From NCBI GenBank assembly GCA_016789785.1, contig JAEUQE010000011.1:1-64000 (forward strand): 64,000 bases of DNA. The letters are read 5' to 3'. Both the position numbers and the translations under genes were made by a program. The number at the start of each line of letters is the position of its first letter. The stretch's first letter is position 1. This DNA is from Bryobacterales bacterium (GTDB lineage Bacteria > Acidobacteriota > Terriglobia > Bryobacterales > Bryobacteraceae). This document shows positions 1-9,725 of the stretch, one piece after another. The notes under the pieces were generated by a model. That model saw only the letters and a list, made by a program, of their open reading frames with translations. It searched no databases and had not been told where the DNA came from.

Positions 1-252
1 CCTGGAGCGTGGGCTGCGTGCATGGATATCGGCGGCAAGTACGCGGGCACGCTGGCCGGGTCGATGAACATGATGGGCAACATGGCAGGCTTCGTCGCGC
101 CGATGGTGGGCGGCATCCTGCTGGACGCGTCGAAAGCATCCACAGGTACCGCGGACTGGAATCAGTTTCTGTATCTGATGGCGGGCGTTTATCTGGCAGG
201 TACGGTGGTGTGGCCCTTCATCGACCCCGTGAAACCGCTCGAAGAACGGTAG
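1..252 (+). CDS. MFS transporter, C-terminal end (partial)
   Basis: The frame is open from the window edge and ends at 252, so this is the last 83 or so residues of a longer gene. The segment has glycine-rich membrane helices, with YAGTLAGSMNMMGN followed by GFVAPMVGGILL and a final helix before a short charged tail. This pattern is typical of the last helices of major facilitator transporters, especially the anion:cation symporter group (hexuronate and glucarate carriers). Substrate cannot be read from this fragment. It converges on the CoA-binding protein gene with only 3 bases between the two stop codons. Confidence 0.75.
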   Translation, partial: PGAWAACMDIGGKYAGTLAGSMNMMGNMAGFVAPMVGGILLDASKASTGTADWNQFLYLMAGVYLAGTVVWPFIDPVKPLEER

Positions 253-255
253 ACG

Positions 256-651
256 TCAGCCGGCCACGATGGCCCGGTGTTCTTTCAAGATGCACCGGTC
301 CATCACTACGGCCAAGCCTGCTTGGCGGGCGCGGGCGGCTGCTTCTTCGTGAATCACGTCTTCCTGCATCCAGACTGCGCGTGCTCCCAGGCGAATCGCT
401 TCTTCGACGATATCGGGAACGAATTCCGGCCTGCGGAAGATGTTCACGATGTCGATCTTCCCGGGGACGTCGGCGAGCGCCGCATAACACTTCTCGCCAA
501 GCACTTCGGTCTCGCCGGGATTCACCGGGATGATGCGGTAACCCTGTTCCTGCATGTACTGGGAAACGCCGTAACTCGCGCGGAACTTACGGCTGGACAA
601 ACCCACCACGGCAATCGTCTTACTGCTCTTCAGAATCTCGGCGATCGTCAT
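256..651 (-). CDS. CoA-binding domain protein (YccU-like)
   Basis: This 131-residue protein is a single Rossmann-type CoA-binding domain. It starts with a strand and glycine loop (TIAVVGLSSRKFRASYGVS, residues 12-30), contains the NIFRRPEFV segment, and ends with the family signature CILKEH near residue 120. Such stand-alone proteins resemble the N-terminal CoA-binding part of succinyl-CoA synthetase alpha, but their physiological role is unknown. The start overlaps the 3' end of the pseudouridine synthase gene by 32 bases, so it is likely the last gene of the scpA-scpB-rluB operon. Confidence 0.85.
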   Translation of the reverse strand: MTIAEILKSSKTIAVVGLSSRKFRASYGVSQYMQEQGYRIIPVNPGETEVLGEKCYAALADVPGKIDIVNIFRRPEFVPDIVEEAIRLGARAVWMQEDVIHEEAAARARQAGLAVVMDRCILKEHRAIVAG

Positions 652-1414
652 TCGAACCTCGTGGCGGCGCTTTCTTCTTCTTGGGCTTCATCGCGTTTTC
701 GAACTGCCGGTGGAAGCGCTGCACTTCAAACGGAGTCAACTCGCGAATCTCCCCCGGTTTCAGATTCCCCAACTCCAGGAAGCCGACCTTCACACGCTTC
801 AACTTCTCCACATGCAAACCGAAGTGGCGAAACATCAGCTTGATCTGATTCTGCCGGCCCTCAATGAGCTTCACTTCATACCAGGGATTCTCCGCCCGGT
901 GGATCTTCTTGAGCCCTGCCGGCGCGGTCTTCTTGCCATAGATCGGAACTCCCGCTCGGAACGCCTCTTCCTGTTCCGGACTGAGGTGCCCGTCCACCTT
1001 CACGACATAGAACTTGGATACCTTGGTGGCCGCGCGTGTAATCGAATTGGCAAACTCACCATCACTTGTCAGCAGCAGCAAGCCTTCGGAATCGTAATCC
1101 AATCGGCCCACGGGATACACGCGGCCTTTCACGCCCTTCAGCAGATCCATCACGGTCTTGCGGCCCTGCGGATCCTCGGTGGTGGTCACGCAGCCCTTGG
1201 GCTTGTTCATCATGAGATACAGCAAACGCTTGGGCGGACGAAGCAGTTTGCCATTCACCTTGATGTGGTCGTGATCGAGATCGGCTTTGGATCCGAGTTC
1301 CGTCACCACGGCGCCATTCACCGTCACCAGACCCGCAAGAATCATCTCCTCCGCGTGACGGCGGCTTGCGACGCCCGCGCGGGAGAGGATCTTTTGTAGT
1401 CGTTCTTCAGGCAT
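620..1414 (-). CDS. rluB: 23S rRNA pseudouridine synthase, RluB/RsuA family
   Basis: The 264-residue protein has an N-terminal S4 RNA-binding domain (residues 1-50, beginning ERLQKILSRAGVASRR) followed by the RsuA/RluB catalytic domain. The catalytic motif GRLDYDSEGLLLL sits at residues 103-115, with the nucleophilic aspartate at about 106. It isomerises a uridine in ribosomal RNA to pseudouridine; whether the target is the 23S or a 16S site is inferred from family and operon. The ATG directly abuts the scpB stop codon (1415-1417). The scpA-scpB-rluB order is a well known conserved arrangement. The tail after residue 240 is lysine-rich and probably disordered. Confidence 0.92.
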   Translation of the reverse strand: MPEERLQKILSRAGVASRRHAEEMILAGLVTVNGAVVTELGSKADLDHDHIKVNGKLLRPPKRLLYLMMNKPKGCVTTTEDPQGRKTVMDLLKGVKGRVYPVGRLDYDSEGLLLLTSDGEFANSITRAATKVSKFYVVKVDGHLSPEQEEAFRAGVPIYGKKTAPAGLKKIHRAENPWYEVKLIEGRQNQIKLMFRHFGLHVEKLKRVKVGFLELGNLKPGEIRELTPFEVQRFHRQFENAMKPKKKKAPPRGSNDDRRDSEEQ

Positions 1415-2812
1415 CTATTCCGATGCCGCCGCCGCGGCTTCTTTCGATTCAGGCGCGGGCTGCGGTTCCTCGACGGCGGGTTGAGATTCGCTCACTTCGG
1501 CGACTTCGACGGTGTGCGCTGGATCCGCGGCGGGCTCGGCGGAGTGCGTCTCGCCGCTTGCGGGAGCAGGTTCTGGGGCGGCAGGAGCGGCCTCCGGTTG
1601 AGGCGCGGGCTCATCATCGTTGAACGCCAGGCGCCGCAATTCTTCGAACTCTTTCAGAGTCGGCAATTCCGCCAGATCCTTCAAGCCGAACTGCACCAGG
1701 AACTCCTTGGTGGTCTTGTACAGGATCGGCTTGCCGACCACCTGCTTGCGGCCCGCGGGCGTGATGAGTTTGCGATCAATCAGCGTCTTCAGCACACCGG
1801 CGCCCTGCACACCGCGGACTTCCATGATTTCCGGCGCTGTGATCGGCTGCTTGTAAGCGATGACAGCCAAGGTCTCCAGCGCCGCCAGCGAGAGCTTCAG
1901 GGGCGGCTTCAGTTTCTTGACGAAGGCACGAATGCGCTCGTGGTGTTCGGGCTTGGTGGCCATCTTGTAGCCACCGGCGATCTCTCGGATCGTGACGCCG
2001 TGGGTTGGCGCGGAGTACGCTTCCACCAACTCCGCGAGGATCTCCTGAATGCGCTCCTTGGGGAGTTCCATCGCCATCACGATCTGATCGAGAGTCAACG
2101 GCTCCTCGGTGATGTAGATGGCAGCTTCGACCATGGCGCGCTGCAGGGTGCGCTCATCTTCGGGCGAATCCGCGGCCACGGTGGATTCGCCGAGCAGTTC
2201 GGCGGCATCCACGGCTGTTACGGATTCGGCAACCGCTTCTTCGCTTGGCGCTTCCGCCGTAGTGTCGCCGGCAGCGGCCTCCAAAGGCGGTTCGCCGCCC
2301 TCCAACGCGATGGGCTCCTCGGTGCTTGCTGCTTCGGCTGCGGCGGACTCTGTGGCTTCACTGGCGCCACTTGCATCGGCTGCCGACATGTCAGCAGTCG
2401 CTGGATCACTCGCAACGACATCGCCAGTGGTCGCCTCCGCCGGTTGCGCCTCGCTCAATTCGGCCGCGCTCGTCTCGTCCTGCGGCTCCGCTGCGGACGC
2501 TGCATCGCCGGCCGCCACGTCAGCAGTCGCCGAATCACTCGCAACGACATCGCCAGTGGCCGCTTCCGCCGGTCGCGCCTCGCTCATTTCAGCGGCATTC
2601 ACCTCGGCCTGCGGCTCTGCCGCGGACGCTGCATCGCCGGCCGCCACGTCAGCAGTCGCTGAATCACTCGCAACGACATCGCCAGTGGCCGCTTCCGCCG
2701 GTTGCGTCTCGCTCAATTCGGCGGCATTCACCTCGGCCTGTGGCTCCGCGGCCGTACGTTCTTCCACACGCTCATCCATGGCGGGGCTTTCGGGTTGGAT
2801 CACTTCACTCAT
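1415..2812 (-). CDS. scpB: Segregation and condensation protein B with long repetitive N-terminus
   Basis: ScpB is a winged-helix partner of ScpA and SMC in the bacterial condensin. The conserved core lies at about residues 223-392, with LAVIAYKQPITAPEIMEVRGV in its middle, which is diagnostic for the family. The core is flanked by unusual low-complexity regions: an alanine- and acid-rich N-terminus of about 220 residues containing three 43-residue repeats (residues 22-150), and a proline/alanine/glutamate-rich C-terminus after residue 398. Most ScpB proteins are about 180-220 residues, so this one (465) is more than twice the usual length. It follows scpA with a 27-base gap and abuts rluB. 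Confidence 0.93.
   Translation of the reverse strand: MSEVIQPESPAMDERVEERTAAEPQAEVNAAELSETQPAEAATGDVVASDSATADVAAGDAASAAEPQAEVNAAEMSEARPAEAATGDVVASDSATADVAAGDAASAAEPQDETSAAELSEAQPAEATTGDVVASDPATADMSAADASGASEATESAAAEAASTEEPIALEGGEPPLEAAAGDTTAEAPSEEAVAESVTAVDAAELLGESTVAADSPEDERTLQRAMVEAAIYITEEPLTLDQIVMAMELPKERIQEILAELVEAYSAPTHGVTIREIAGGYKMATKPEHHERIRAFVKKLKPPLKLSLAALETLAVIAYKQPITAPEIMEVRGVQGAGVLKTLIDRKLITPAGRKQVVGKPILYKTTKEFLVQFGLKDLAELPTLKEFEELRRLAFNDDEPAPQPEAAPAAPEPAPASGETHSAEPAADPAHTVEVAEVSESQPAVEEPQPAPESKEAAAAASE
2363..2749 (-). repeat. Three tandem 129 bp repeats inside scpB
   Basis: Three consecutive 43-codon units begin AEPQAEVNAAE, AEPQAEVNAAE and AEPQDETSAAE, and each carries TGDVVASD. 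Units 1 and 2 differ at only two residues; unit 3 has diverged more. The units encode an acidic, alanine-rich, probably disordered region. High nucleotide similarity suggests recent unit duplication by slippage or recombination. Confidence 0.9.
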
Positions 2813-2839
2813 CGAAACTCAACTTCGTGATTTTTGGAT

Positions 2840-3628
2840 TTACTTGTATTCTTCCTGCAGCCGCTCCAGGTTGTTGTCGGCCAGGAATGCCTCTTCAACG
2901 GACTTCTCTTTCGCGATGTCAATATCGCCAAACAGTTCGCTTTGTTGCAGAGAAATCGCCTGCCACTTCACCAACTCCAACAGCGCCAGGAAGAGGCAGA
3001 TCAAAGCTCTCCGGCTCTTCTGCCTTTCGAAAAGCTGCCGGGCGGACAGGCGCGCGCCCTTCGGCTTTTCGTTGAGCAGCGTACGCATGTATTGAATCAT
3101 GTCAGGCACCGTCACGTCTTCCTTTTCCACTTCGTAGACGGGACGGTTCTTCGCGCGCTCCAGAATATCCTGGAACACCTTCACCAGATCAAACAGCGAC
3201 ACGGCCAGACCGGGATCGTCATCTTCCTGCTGGAATTGCTGGATCTGCGGATTCGACCACACGGCCTCCTCCACCAGACGCTTCTGCTGCAGCATCTCGG
3301 CGGCGTTCTTGAATCGCTCGTGCTCCAGCAACTGTTGCACAAGATCCTTACGCGGATCCTCTTCGGGCGAGATCTTCTCAAGCTCCGGATCGCGCGGCAG
3401 CAGAGTCCTGCTCTTGATATGGATCAGCGTGGCGGCCATCAGAATGAACTCCGCGCCGAGTTCGATATCCAGTGCCGCGGCCTGTTCCATGTAATCCAGA
3501 TACTGCTGCGTGATCTTGGCGATGGGAATGTCGTAGATGTTGATCTGCTGCTTGCGGATCAAGTCCAGCAGCAGATCCAAGGGACCTTCGTACTGTTCCA
3601 AACGGAAGTTTAACGACGATGACGACAC
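2840..3628 (-). CDS. scpA: Segregation and condensation protein A (kleisin)
   Basis: This 262-residue kleisin bridges the SMC heads and binds ScpB during chromosome condensation and segregation. The N-terminus has the family hallmark FRLEQYEGPLDLLLDLIRKQ (residues 8-27) followed by NIYDIPIAKITQQYLDYM, and ELGAEFILMAATLIHIKSRTLLP, the typical first helical domain. The C-terminal winged-helix part includes FLALLELVKWQAISLQQSE. It is the first gene of the scpA-scpB-rluB-CoA-binding operon and is transcribed away from the DUF1549 gene, leaving 128 bases for divergent promoters. Confidence 0.95.
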   Translation of the reverse strand: MSSSSLNFRLEQYEGPLDLLLDLIRKQQINIYDIPIAKITQQYLDYMEQAAALDIELGAEFILMAATLIHIKSRTLLPRDPELEKISPEEDPRKDLVQQLLEHERFKNAAEMLQQKRLVEEAVWSNPQIQQFQQEDDDPGLAVSLFDLVKVFQDILERAKNRPVYEVEKEDVTVPDMIQYMRTLLNEKPKGARLSARQLFERQKSRRALICLFLALLELVKWQAISLQQSELFGDIDIAKEKSVEEAFLADNNLERLQEEYK

Positions 3629-3756
3629 TTCTTCTCAGAGTACCATGCAGGTTCAAGCACGCTTCGCGTTTGCCGCGCCGCAAAAGCGAAGATGAGGCGA
3701 ACACTAAAAGTGCAAGGTGCCCCGCCGAACTGCGATATCATGACCAGCAAAGCCGT

Positions 3757-6700
3757 ATGATGCATCTTCTGGGCCTTCTCCTGCTTGCCGTGCCGGCCCC
3801 GGCTGCAAACACCGTCGACTTCAATCGCGACATCCGGCCGCTGCTGTCGGACCGCTGCTTCTCCTGCCACGGCCCCGACGCCGCGACCCGCAAGATCAAG
3901 CTCCGTCTGGATTCCGAAGCGGGCATGACCGCCGACCTGGGCGGCAGGCGCGCGGTCACGCCGGGCTCGCTCGATCAGAGTGAGTTGATCAAGCGCATCA
4001 CCACGGAGAACAAGGGTCTCCGCATGCCGCCGGCCTATAGCAGCTTCAAACTGAATGAGCGCGAAGTGGAACTCCTCAAGACATGGGTGAAGGAGGGCGC
4101 GGAGTGGCAGAAGCATTGGTCATGGATCCCTCCGAAGCGTCCAGCGTCGCCCGCGGTGAAGAACAGCGCTTGGGCACGCAACGCAGTGGACCATTTCGTG
4201 CTGGCGCGCCTGGAGCGTGAGAACATCGCACCTTCGCCTGAAGCCGAACGCACTGCGCTGATCCGGCGCGTGACGCTCGATCTTACTGGCCTTCCACCCA
4301 CTCCCTCGGAAGTGGATGCGTTTCTAAAGGACACATCGGCCAACGCGTACGAGAAGGTGGTGGACCGCCTCCTGGCGTCTTCGCGCTATGGCGAACGCAT
4401 GGCCGCACGATGGTTGGATGTAGCCCGCTATGCCGATACCAACGGCTATCAGACCGATGCCGAGCGTTTCATGTGGCGCTGGCGCGACTGGGTGATTCAG
4501 GCGTTCAACCGCAACATGCCGTTCGATCAATTCACCATCGAACAACTGGCCGGCGATCTGCTTCCGAATCCGGCGCTGGAACAGCGCATCGCCACGGGCT
4601 TCAATCGCAATCATCGCGGCAACGGCGAGGGCGGGATCATTCCCGAAGAGTACGCGGTGGAGTATGTCGCCGATCGCGTAGAGACGACGTCAACGGTGTG
4701 GCTCGGGCTGACCGTTGGCTGCGCGCGCTGTCACAGCCACAAGTACGATCCGCTGACGCAGAAAGAGTACTATCAGCTCTTCGCGTTCTTCAACAACATC
4801 AACGATCGCGGACGCTATTTCAAATACGGCAACACGCCGCCGCTCGTGCCCGCGCCCACACCGGATCAGCAACACACGCTGGCGCGAGCCGAGGCGAAAC
4901 TGGTGGCAGCGGAGAAGACGTTTGCCGATCTCGCTCCACGAATCGCGAAGTCGCGCCTGCAATGGGAGAGCACGGTTGCTTCGAACCCGCAGGCGGACTA
5001 CATGATCGAGCGCGGTCAGGCGCGGCACTACTCTCTCGACAAGGAAGAGAAGCCCGTGGCAGGGGTCACGTATGTGAGCGGGCGTTATGGCAACGCCGCA
5101 AGCTTCAACGGCAAGAGCTTTCTGGATATCGGCAAGATCCGCGACTACAGCTTCTACAATCACTTCACGCTGTCAGCCTGGATCCGGCCCACCGCGGCCG
5201 ATGGTGCAATCCTCACCAGGGCCAAGGACATCAGCGAAGAAACCGGACTTGGCTTCTATCTGAAGGATGGGAAGTTGCAGTTGAACATGGTGCAGCGCTG
5301 GCTGGACGATGCGATCCGCGTGGAGACTGAGCAGACGGTGCCGCTGAACCAGTGGCTGCACGTCGCGGCCACCTACGATGGAACGCGCGTTGCCGACGGG
5401 GTGCGCATCTATGTCAACGGCAAGCTGCAGCCGCTGAAGGTGCTGGTGGATGAGTTGAATCAGGACTTCCGTGCGCCCGATCCATGGCGGATCGGCGGCG
5501 GCAACGCGATGCGGTTCGAAGGGCTGATCGACGAAGTCCGCATCTATGATCGCGATCTTCCGGCGCTCGAGATGGAGATGCTCGCGCTTGGCCAGCGCCT
5601 GCATGAGATCGCGCGAATTCCCGAGGCACAGCGCAACCAGGCCCAGCGCGAGATGCTGCGGCTGGCCTTCCTGGAGGCGTTCGCGGATGAAGAGATTCGA
5701 ACGGCATGGAAGCAGCGAGTGGAAGCGCGTGAGGCTCGCGACACGCTGGTGGCCGGATTCCCAACCGTCATGGTGATGGAGGAGATGCCGGCTCCGCGGC
5801 CCGCGTTCTTTCTGAATCGCGGTGCATATGACCGGCCTGCCGAGAAGGTGGAGCGCGACGTGCCCGCGTCACTGCATCCCATGCCTGCTGGTGCTCCCCG
5901 AAATCGCATGGGCTTCGCAAAGTGGATCGTCGATGCGAACAATCCACTCACCGCACGTGTGATTGTGAACCGCTACTGGCAGGGCTATTTCGGAACAGGC
6001 CTCGTGAAAACCGTGGAGGATTTCGGCTCCCAGGGCGAGTGGCCCAGCCATCCTGAATTGCTGGACTGGCTCGCGCGAGAGTTCATGGACTCCGGCTGGA
6101 ACGTGAAGGCCATGCAGAAGACGATCGTGATGAGTGCCACCTACCGGCAAGCATCGAAAGCCTCGCAGGAACTGCTGCAGCGCGACCCCGAAAACCGGTT
6201 GTTGGCGCGAGGGCCACGTCTGCGCTTGCCCGCGGAGACTGTCAGGGATCAGGCGCTAGCGGCGTCGGGCCTGCTGGTGGAACGCGTCGGTGGTCCATCG
6301 GTAAAGCCCTATCAGCCGGATGGATTGTGGCGCGAGTTGACCGGAGGTAACGACTATCAGCGCGACAAGGGGGAGGGCCTCTATCGCCGCAGCCTGTACA
6401 CGTTCTGGAAGCGCACCGCGCCGCCGCCGATGATGATGAATTTTGATTCGTCGTCGCGCGAAACTTGCATTGTGCGTGAGTCGCGGACAAATACGCCGCT
6501 GCAGGCGCTCAATCTAATGAACGACGTGACTTACCTGGAGGCCGCGCGAAAGCTTGCGGAACGCATGATGACGGAGGGCGGCTCGTCGCCCGAGTCGCGC
6601 ATCGCACATGGCTTCCGGTTGTTGCTGGCTCGTGCGCCGCGCGCAAACGAAACCGCGGTGCTCCACGATAGCCTGCGCTATCAGCTCGACCTCTACAAGT

Positions 6701-6840
6701 CCGATGCGAAAGCTGCAGCGAGACTGCTCGCGCAGGGCGATTCGCCTCGCGATGAGAAATTGGACGCCAGTGAACTCGCGGCCTACTCCGCCGTCGCAAG
6801 CATGATCCTCAATCTCGATGAGGTGGTGACGAAACCATGA
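3757..6840 (+). CDS. Secreted PSCyt1/DUF1549/LamG/DUF1553 protein
   Basis: I start at the ATG at 3757, which gives a signal peptide ([17 protein letters not shown]); the longer frame from 3619 would put 46 charged residues in front of it and overlap scpA. The 1027-residue protein has a cytochrome-type segment with CFSCH at residues 34-38, a DUF1549 region (about 141-358) with a second CxxCH (GCARCH), a concanavalin/LamG-like domain (about 420-610, around [11 protein letters not shown] and YDGTRV) and DUF1553 (about 715-960). Such proteins are abundant in Planctomycetes and Solibacter and are suspected to act on complex carbohydrates; no activity is proven. The stop overlaps the next start (ATGA), so the DUF1501 partner is translationally coupled. 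Confidence 0.9.
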   Translation: MMHLLGLLLLAVPAPAANTVDFNRDIRPLLSDRCFSCHGPDAATRKIKLRLDSEAGMTADLGGRRAVTPGSLDQSELIKRITTENKGLRMPPAYSSFKLNEREVELLKTWVKEGAEWQKHWSWIPPKRPASPAVKNSAWARNAVDHFVLARLERENIAPSPEAERTALIRRVTLDLTGLPPTPSEVDAFLKDTSANAYEKVVDRLLASSRYGERMAARWLDVARYADTNGYQTDAERFMWRWRDWVIQAFNRNMPFDQFTIEQLAGDLLPNPALEQRIATGFNRNHRGNGEGGIIPEEYAVEYVADRVETTSTVWLGLTVGCARCHSHKYDPLTQKEYYQLFAFFNNINDRGRYFKYGNTPPLVPAPTPDQQHTLARAEAKLVAAEKTFADLAPRIAKSRLQWESTVASNPQADYMIERGQARHYSLDKEEKPVAGVTYVSGRYGNAASFNGKSFLDIGKIRDYSFYNHFTLSAWIRPTAADGAILTRAKDISEETGLGFYLKDGKLQLNMVQRWLDDAIRVETEQTVPLNQWLHVAATYDGTRVADGVRIYVNGKLQPLKVLVDELNQDFRAPDPWRIGGGNAMRFEGLIDEVRIYDRDLPALEMEMLALGQRLHEIARIPEAQRNQAQREMLRLAFLEAFADEEIRTAWKQRVEAREARDTLVAGFPTVMVMEEMPAPRPAFFLNRGAYDRPAEKVERDVPASLHPMPAGAPRNRMGFAKWIVDANNPLTARVIVNRYWQGYFGTGLVKTVEDFGSQGEWPSHPELLDWLAREFMDSGWNVKAMQKTIVMSATYRQASKASQELLQRDPENRLLARGPRLRLPAETVRDQALAASGLLVERVGGPSVKPYQPDGLWRELTGGNDYQRDKGEGLYRRSLYTFWKRTAPPPMMMNFDSSSRETCIVRESRTNTPLQALNLMNDVTYLEAARKLAERMMTEGGSSPESRIAHGFRLLLARAPRANETAVLHDSLRYQLDLYKSDAKAAARLLAQGDSPRDEKLDASELAAYSAVASMILNLDEVVTKP

Positions 6841-8255
6841 ACAGCGAAAAGCTCCACGTATCGCGGCGGCAGATGCTGCGCAACGTCAGCTCCGGGCTTG
6901 GCGTCGCGGCGCTGGCGAATCTGCTTGGCGCGGACGAAGGGAACGGTCTGCCGGGCATCCCCCATTTCGCGCCGAAGGTGAAGCGCGTGATCTATCTCTT
7001 CATGTCGGGCGGCCCGTCGCAGATGGAGATGTTCGATCACAAGCCACGGCTCGAAGAGTGGCGCGGTACCGATCTGCCGGATTCGGTTCGCATGGGCCAG
7101 CGGCTGACCGGAATGACGGCGACGCAGACCAAGTTTCCTGTGGTGCAGTCGCTGTTCAAGTTCAAGCAGCACGGCCAATCGGGTGCGTGGGCCAGCGACC
7201 TTGTCCCGCATACCGCGAAAGTGATGGACAAGCTCACTTTCATCCGCTCCATGCACACCGAGGCGATCAATCACGATCCCGCAGTCACATTCTTTCAAAC
7301 CGGCTTTCAACTCGCGGGCCGGCCAAGTATCGGATCGTGGCTCGCTTACGGCCTGGGCAGCGAGAACAAGGATCTGCCAGCGTTTGTCGTGATGATCTCT
7401 TCCACGGATCGGGGCGATCAGCCGCTCTACGACAGGTTGTGGAGCAGCGGCTTTCTGCCGACGCGCTATCAAGGTGTGAAATTCCGCTCGGGCGGCGATC
7501 CGGTGCTTTATCTGTCGAACCCCGAAGGCATCTCCGCGCAAGGCCGCCGCCGCTTCCTGGACGATCTTGGCAAGCTCAATCAGATCCAGTTGGAAGAACA
7601 AGGCGACCCGGAAATCCATACGCGCATCGCGCAGTATGAGATGGCCTACCGCATGCAAAGCTCGGTGCCTGAGTTGACGGATCTCTCGAAGGAGCCCGAA
7701 AGCACGTTTCAGTTGTATGGTCCGGATTCGAAGCAGCCGGGAACATTTGCCGCAAATTGCCTGCTCGCGCGGCGCCTTGCCGAACGCGGTGTCCGGTTCG
7801 TGCAACTCTTCCATCGTGGCTGGGACCATCACAACAACCTGCCGGAGAAGATTGTGAAGGTCAGCAAGGATACCGACCAGCCTGCGGCCGCACTGGTGGA
7901 GGATCTGGATCAGCGTGGCTTGCTGAAGGACACGCTGGTGGTGTGGGGCGGCGAGTTCGGACGTACCGTCTATTGCCAGGGCAAGCTGACACCGGAGGAT
8001 TACGGCCGCGATCACCATCCGCGCTGCTTCACCATGTGGATGGCCGGGGCGGGCGTGAAGCCGGGCCTCATCTACGGCGCGACGGATGACTATTCGTACA
8101 ACATCACCGAGAATCCGGTGCATGTACACGATCTACATGCGACGATGCTGCATCTGCTCGGCATCGACCACACACGCCTCACCTACAAGTTCCAGGGCCG
8201 CTATTTCCGGCTCACCGACGTGCACGGCAATGTAGTGAAGCCGCTGCTGGCGTAG
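6837..8255 (+). CDS. DUF1501 secreted protein (sulfatase-like fold)
   Basis: This 472-residue protein starts with a Tat-type signal ([19 protein letters not shown]) and belongs to DUF1501, distantly related to alkaline phosphatase/sulfatase folds. Characteristic blocks are [20 protein letters not shown] near residue 45, the KQHGQSGAW segment, GWDHHNNL near 325, and [10 protein letters not shown] near 368. DUF1501 genes nearly always sit next to DUF1549/DUF1553 genes, as here (4-base overlap). The substrate is unknown. The pair most likely forms one exported functional unit. Confidence 0.9.
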   Translation: MNSEKLHVSRRQMLRNVSSGLGVAALANLLGADEGNGLPGIPHFAPKVKRVIYLFMSGGPSQMEMFDHKPRLEEWRGTDLPDSVRMGQRLTGMTATQTKFPVVQSLFKFKQHGQSGAWASDLVPHTAKVMDKLTFIRSMHTEAINHDPAVTFFQTGFQLAGRPSIGSWLAYGLGSENKDLPAFVVMISSTDRGDQPLYDRLWSSGFLPTRYQGVKFRSGGDPVLYLSNPEGISAQGRRRFLDDLGKLNQIQLEEQGDPEIHTRIAQYEMAYRMQSSVPELTDLSKEPESTFQLYGPDSKQPGTFAANCLLARRLAERGVRFVQLFHRGWDHHNNLPEKIVKVSKDTDQPAAALVEDLDQRGLLKDTLVVWGGEFGRTVYCQGKLTPEDYGRDHHPRCFTMWMAGAGVKPGLIYGATDDYSYNITENPVHVHDLHATMLHLLGIDHTRLTYKFQGRYFRLTDVHGNVVKPLLA

Positions 8256-8310
8256 GGTTCTCGTGGGCTGGAGCCCATCTTGAGAAAACAGCAAGGCCCA
8301 GTCAGCGGTC

Positions 8311-9516
8311 TCAAAAACGGAGTGCGGCCACCAGGGCGGGATCCTTCCCGTCGCGGTAGTCCGCGAATCGCACAGGTGCCGCAACATCCGGGAACATCGA
8401 TTCGGGATCCTCTCCCTTGAGGCGCTCGAAGTACTTGGTCGAATACATGATGGGCAGCTTCGAATTCGGCAGGACCAACTCCCGCACGTCGCCGAAGTGG
8501 TTCGGTTTTCCTGCAGTGGGCTCGCCAACAATGACGGCTTTCGTCTCCAGCCGGAACCGCATCGCATTCAGGAGCCCGGAAGACATCGTCTCCCGGCCGA
8601 TGATCACCGCAAGACGCCCTTTTGCATTGAACCGGCTCTGCTTGATGTCGTCGATCAGCGGATCCAAAATCGAGGAATTGCCACCAGTATTCCGCCTCAG
8701 GTCCACCACCAGCCGCCTCAAGCCCTGCCGTCCCATGGCCTCTCGCAGCTTCAGGCGAAACTCCGCCATCGGCTCGGCGGGATCGTCGACGCATCGCGCG
8801 TAGTGGAAGTACAGAACCGACCCGTCTTCGATCGCCTGGAACCAATACGCTTTGCCGCGGCGTGACTCGTAGAGCGGAGCACTACCTTTCGTCAATGAGG
8901 ACATGGCCCCAAGTTGGCGCAAGTTCACCAGCGCCACTTCCATCTTCGACACAGCGCCCGAGTGAGTCACCTCCACGGTGATCCGCTCAGGGCTCTTGAC
9001 CACGCCGGTACCCGCAAGCAGTTCGCCAAGCCGCATCATGTTCTCGATGCCTTCGCGGCGCATCACCTCGTTCTCGGCTGGCGCCAGTTCCGCGAAGCGC
9101 CGGTGAACTTCGCCTGCGGGCACGCCATCAATCGACCGGACTTTCCCTCCCAGCAGCGGTTCATAGGCGCGGTGTGCCAGGATCACGTAGAACCCGTCTT
9201 CGAACCAACGAAGAACCAGTGGAACAACATGTTTCCACTGCATCTTCGCGAGCCAGAGCGTGGTGTGCGAATCTCCCAATGAGGCCACCAGCCGTTGGAA
9301 TCCGGTAAGAACCTCGGCGTCCGTCATTGAGGGAATTGCCTTCTCCATTCCGGCAACCCTTCGCATGAACTCAGATCTGCTCGTCCGGGTAAAGGGCTTG
9401 ACGTGCCGCGCAGGCAGTTCTTGAGCAAGATATGCCAGATCTTCGCGCCACGCTTTTTGGGATGCCTGTTCGTCAGCCAGAGCAGGCAGCAGCAGGAAAA
9501 ACGTCGCCAGTCGCAT
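8311..9516 (-). CDS. S41 family peptidase (tail-specific protease-like)
   Basis: I choose the ATG at 9516 (MRLATFFLLLPALA), which gives a signal peptide and leaves 401 residues. The N-terminal helical part (AWREDLAYLAQELPARHVKPF) and the LGDSHTTLW motif resemble tricorn/C-terminal-processing-like S41 proteins. A PDZ-like segment surrounds GGKVRSIDGVPAGEV. The peptidase core has VVDLRRNTGGNSS, then RETMSSG with the probable nucleophilic serine, and IVGEPTAGKPNHF. It is likely a periplasmic serine peptidase. It converges on the DUF1501 gene and is transcribed away from the FAH gene. Confidence 0.8.
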   Translation of the reverse strand: MRLATFFLLLPALADEQASQKAWREDLAYLAQELPARHVKPFTRTSRSEFMRRVAGMEKAIPSMTDAEVLTGFQRLVASLGDSHTTLWLAKMQWKHVVPLVLRWFEDGFYVILAHRAYEPLLGGKVRSIDGVPAGEVHRRFAELAPAENEVMRREGIENMMRLGELLAGTGVVKSPERITVEVTHSGAVSKMEVALVNLRQLGAMSSLTKGSAPLYESRRGKAYWFQAIEDGSVLYFHYARCVDDPAEPMAEFRLKLREAMGRQGLRRLVVDLRRNTGGNSSILDPLIDDIKQSRFNAKGRLAVIIGRETMSSGLLNAMRFRLETKAVIVGEPTAGKPNHFGDVRELVLPNSKLPIMYSTKYFERLKGEDPESMFPDVAAPVRFADYRDGKDPALVAALRF

Positions 9517-9725
9517 TTGGTTTCGACTCGAATCGATGTCAATGCCGCGCTGCCGCGCGGAGATCCGACCAGCAGGCGGAAGCGACGGCGCTTTCAGTAT
9601 GACCAACTTCTCCGGTTGGTGCTTGACCGCCAGTTATCGCGCCAGTGGAGCGGTCCGCGATACCTGCACGAGGCAGAGCGCGTATCACCAGTCCAGTCCG
9701 GAGAGAATGATAAACTACTGGGTTC

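Noticed and set aside
2118..3095. Long serine/alanine-rich ORF opposite scpB
   Set aside because: It mirrors the repeats of scpB in an antisense frame and has no independent motif or start signal.
3619..3756. Longer start for the DUF1549/DUF1553 protein
   Set aside because: It would overlap scpA and bury the signal peptide behind 46 charged residues.
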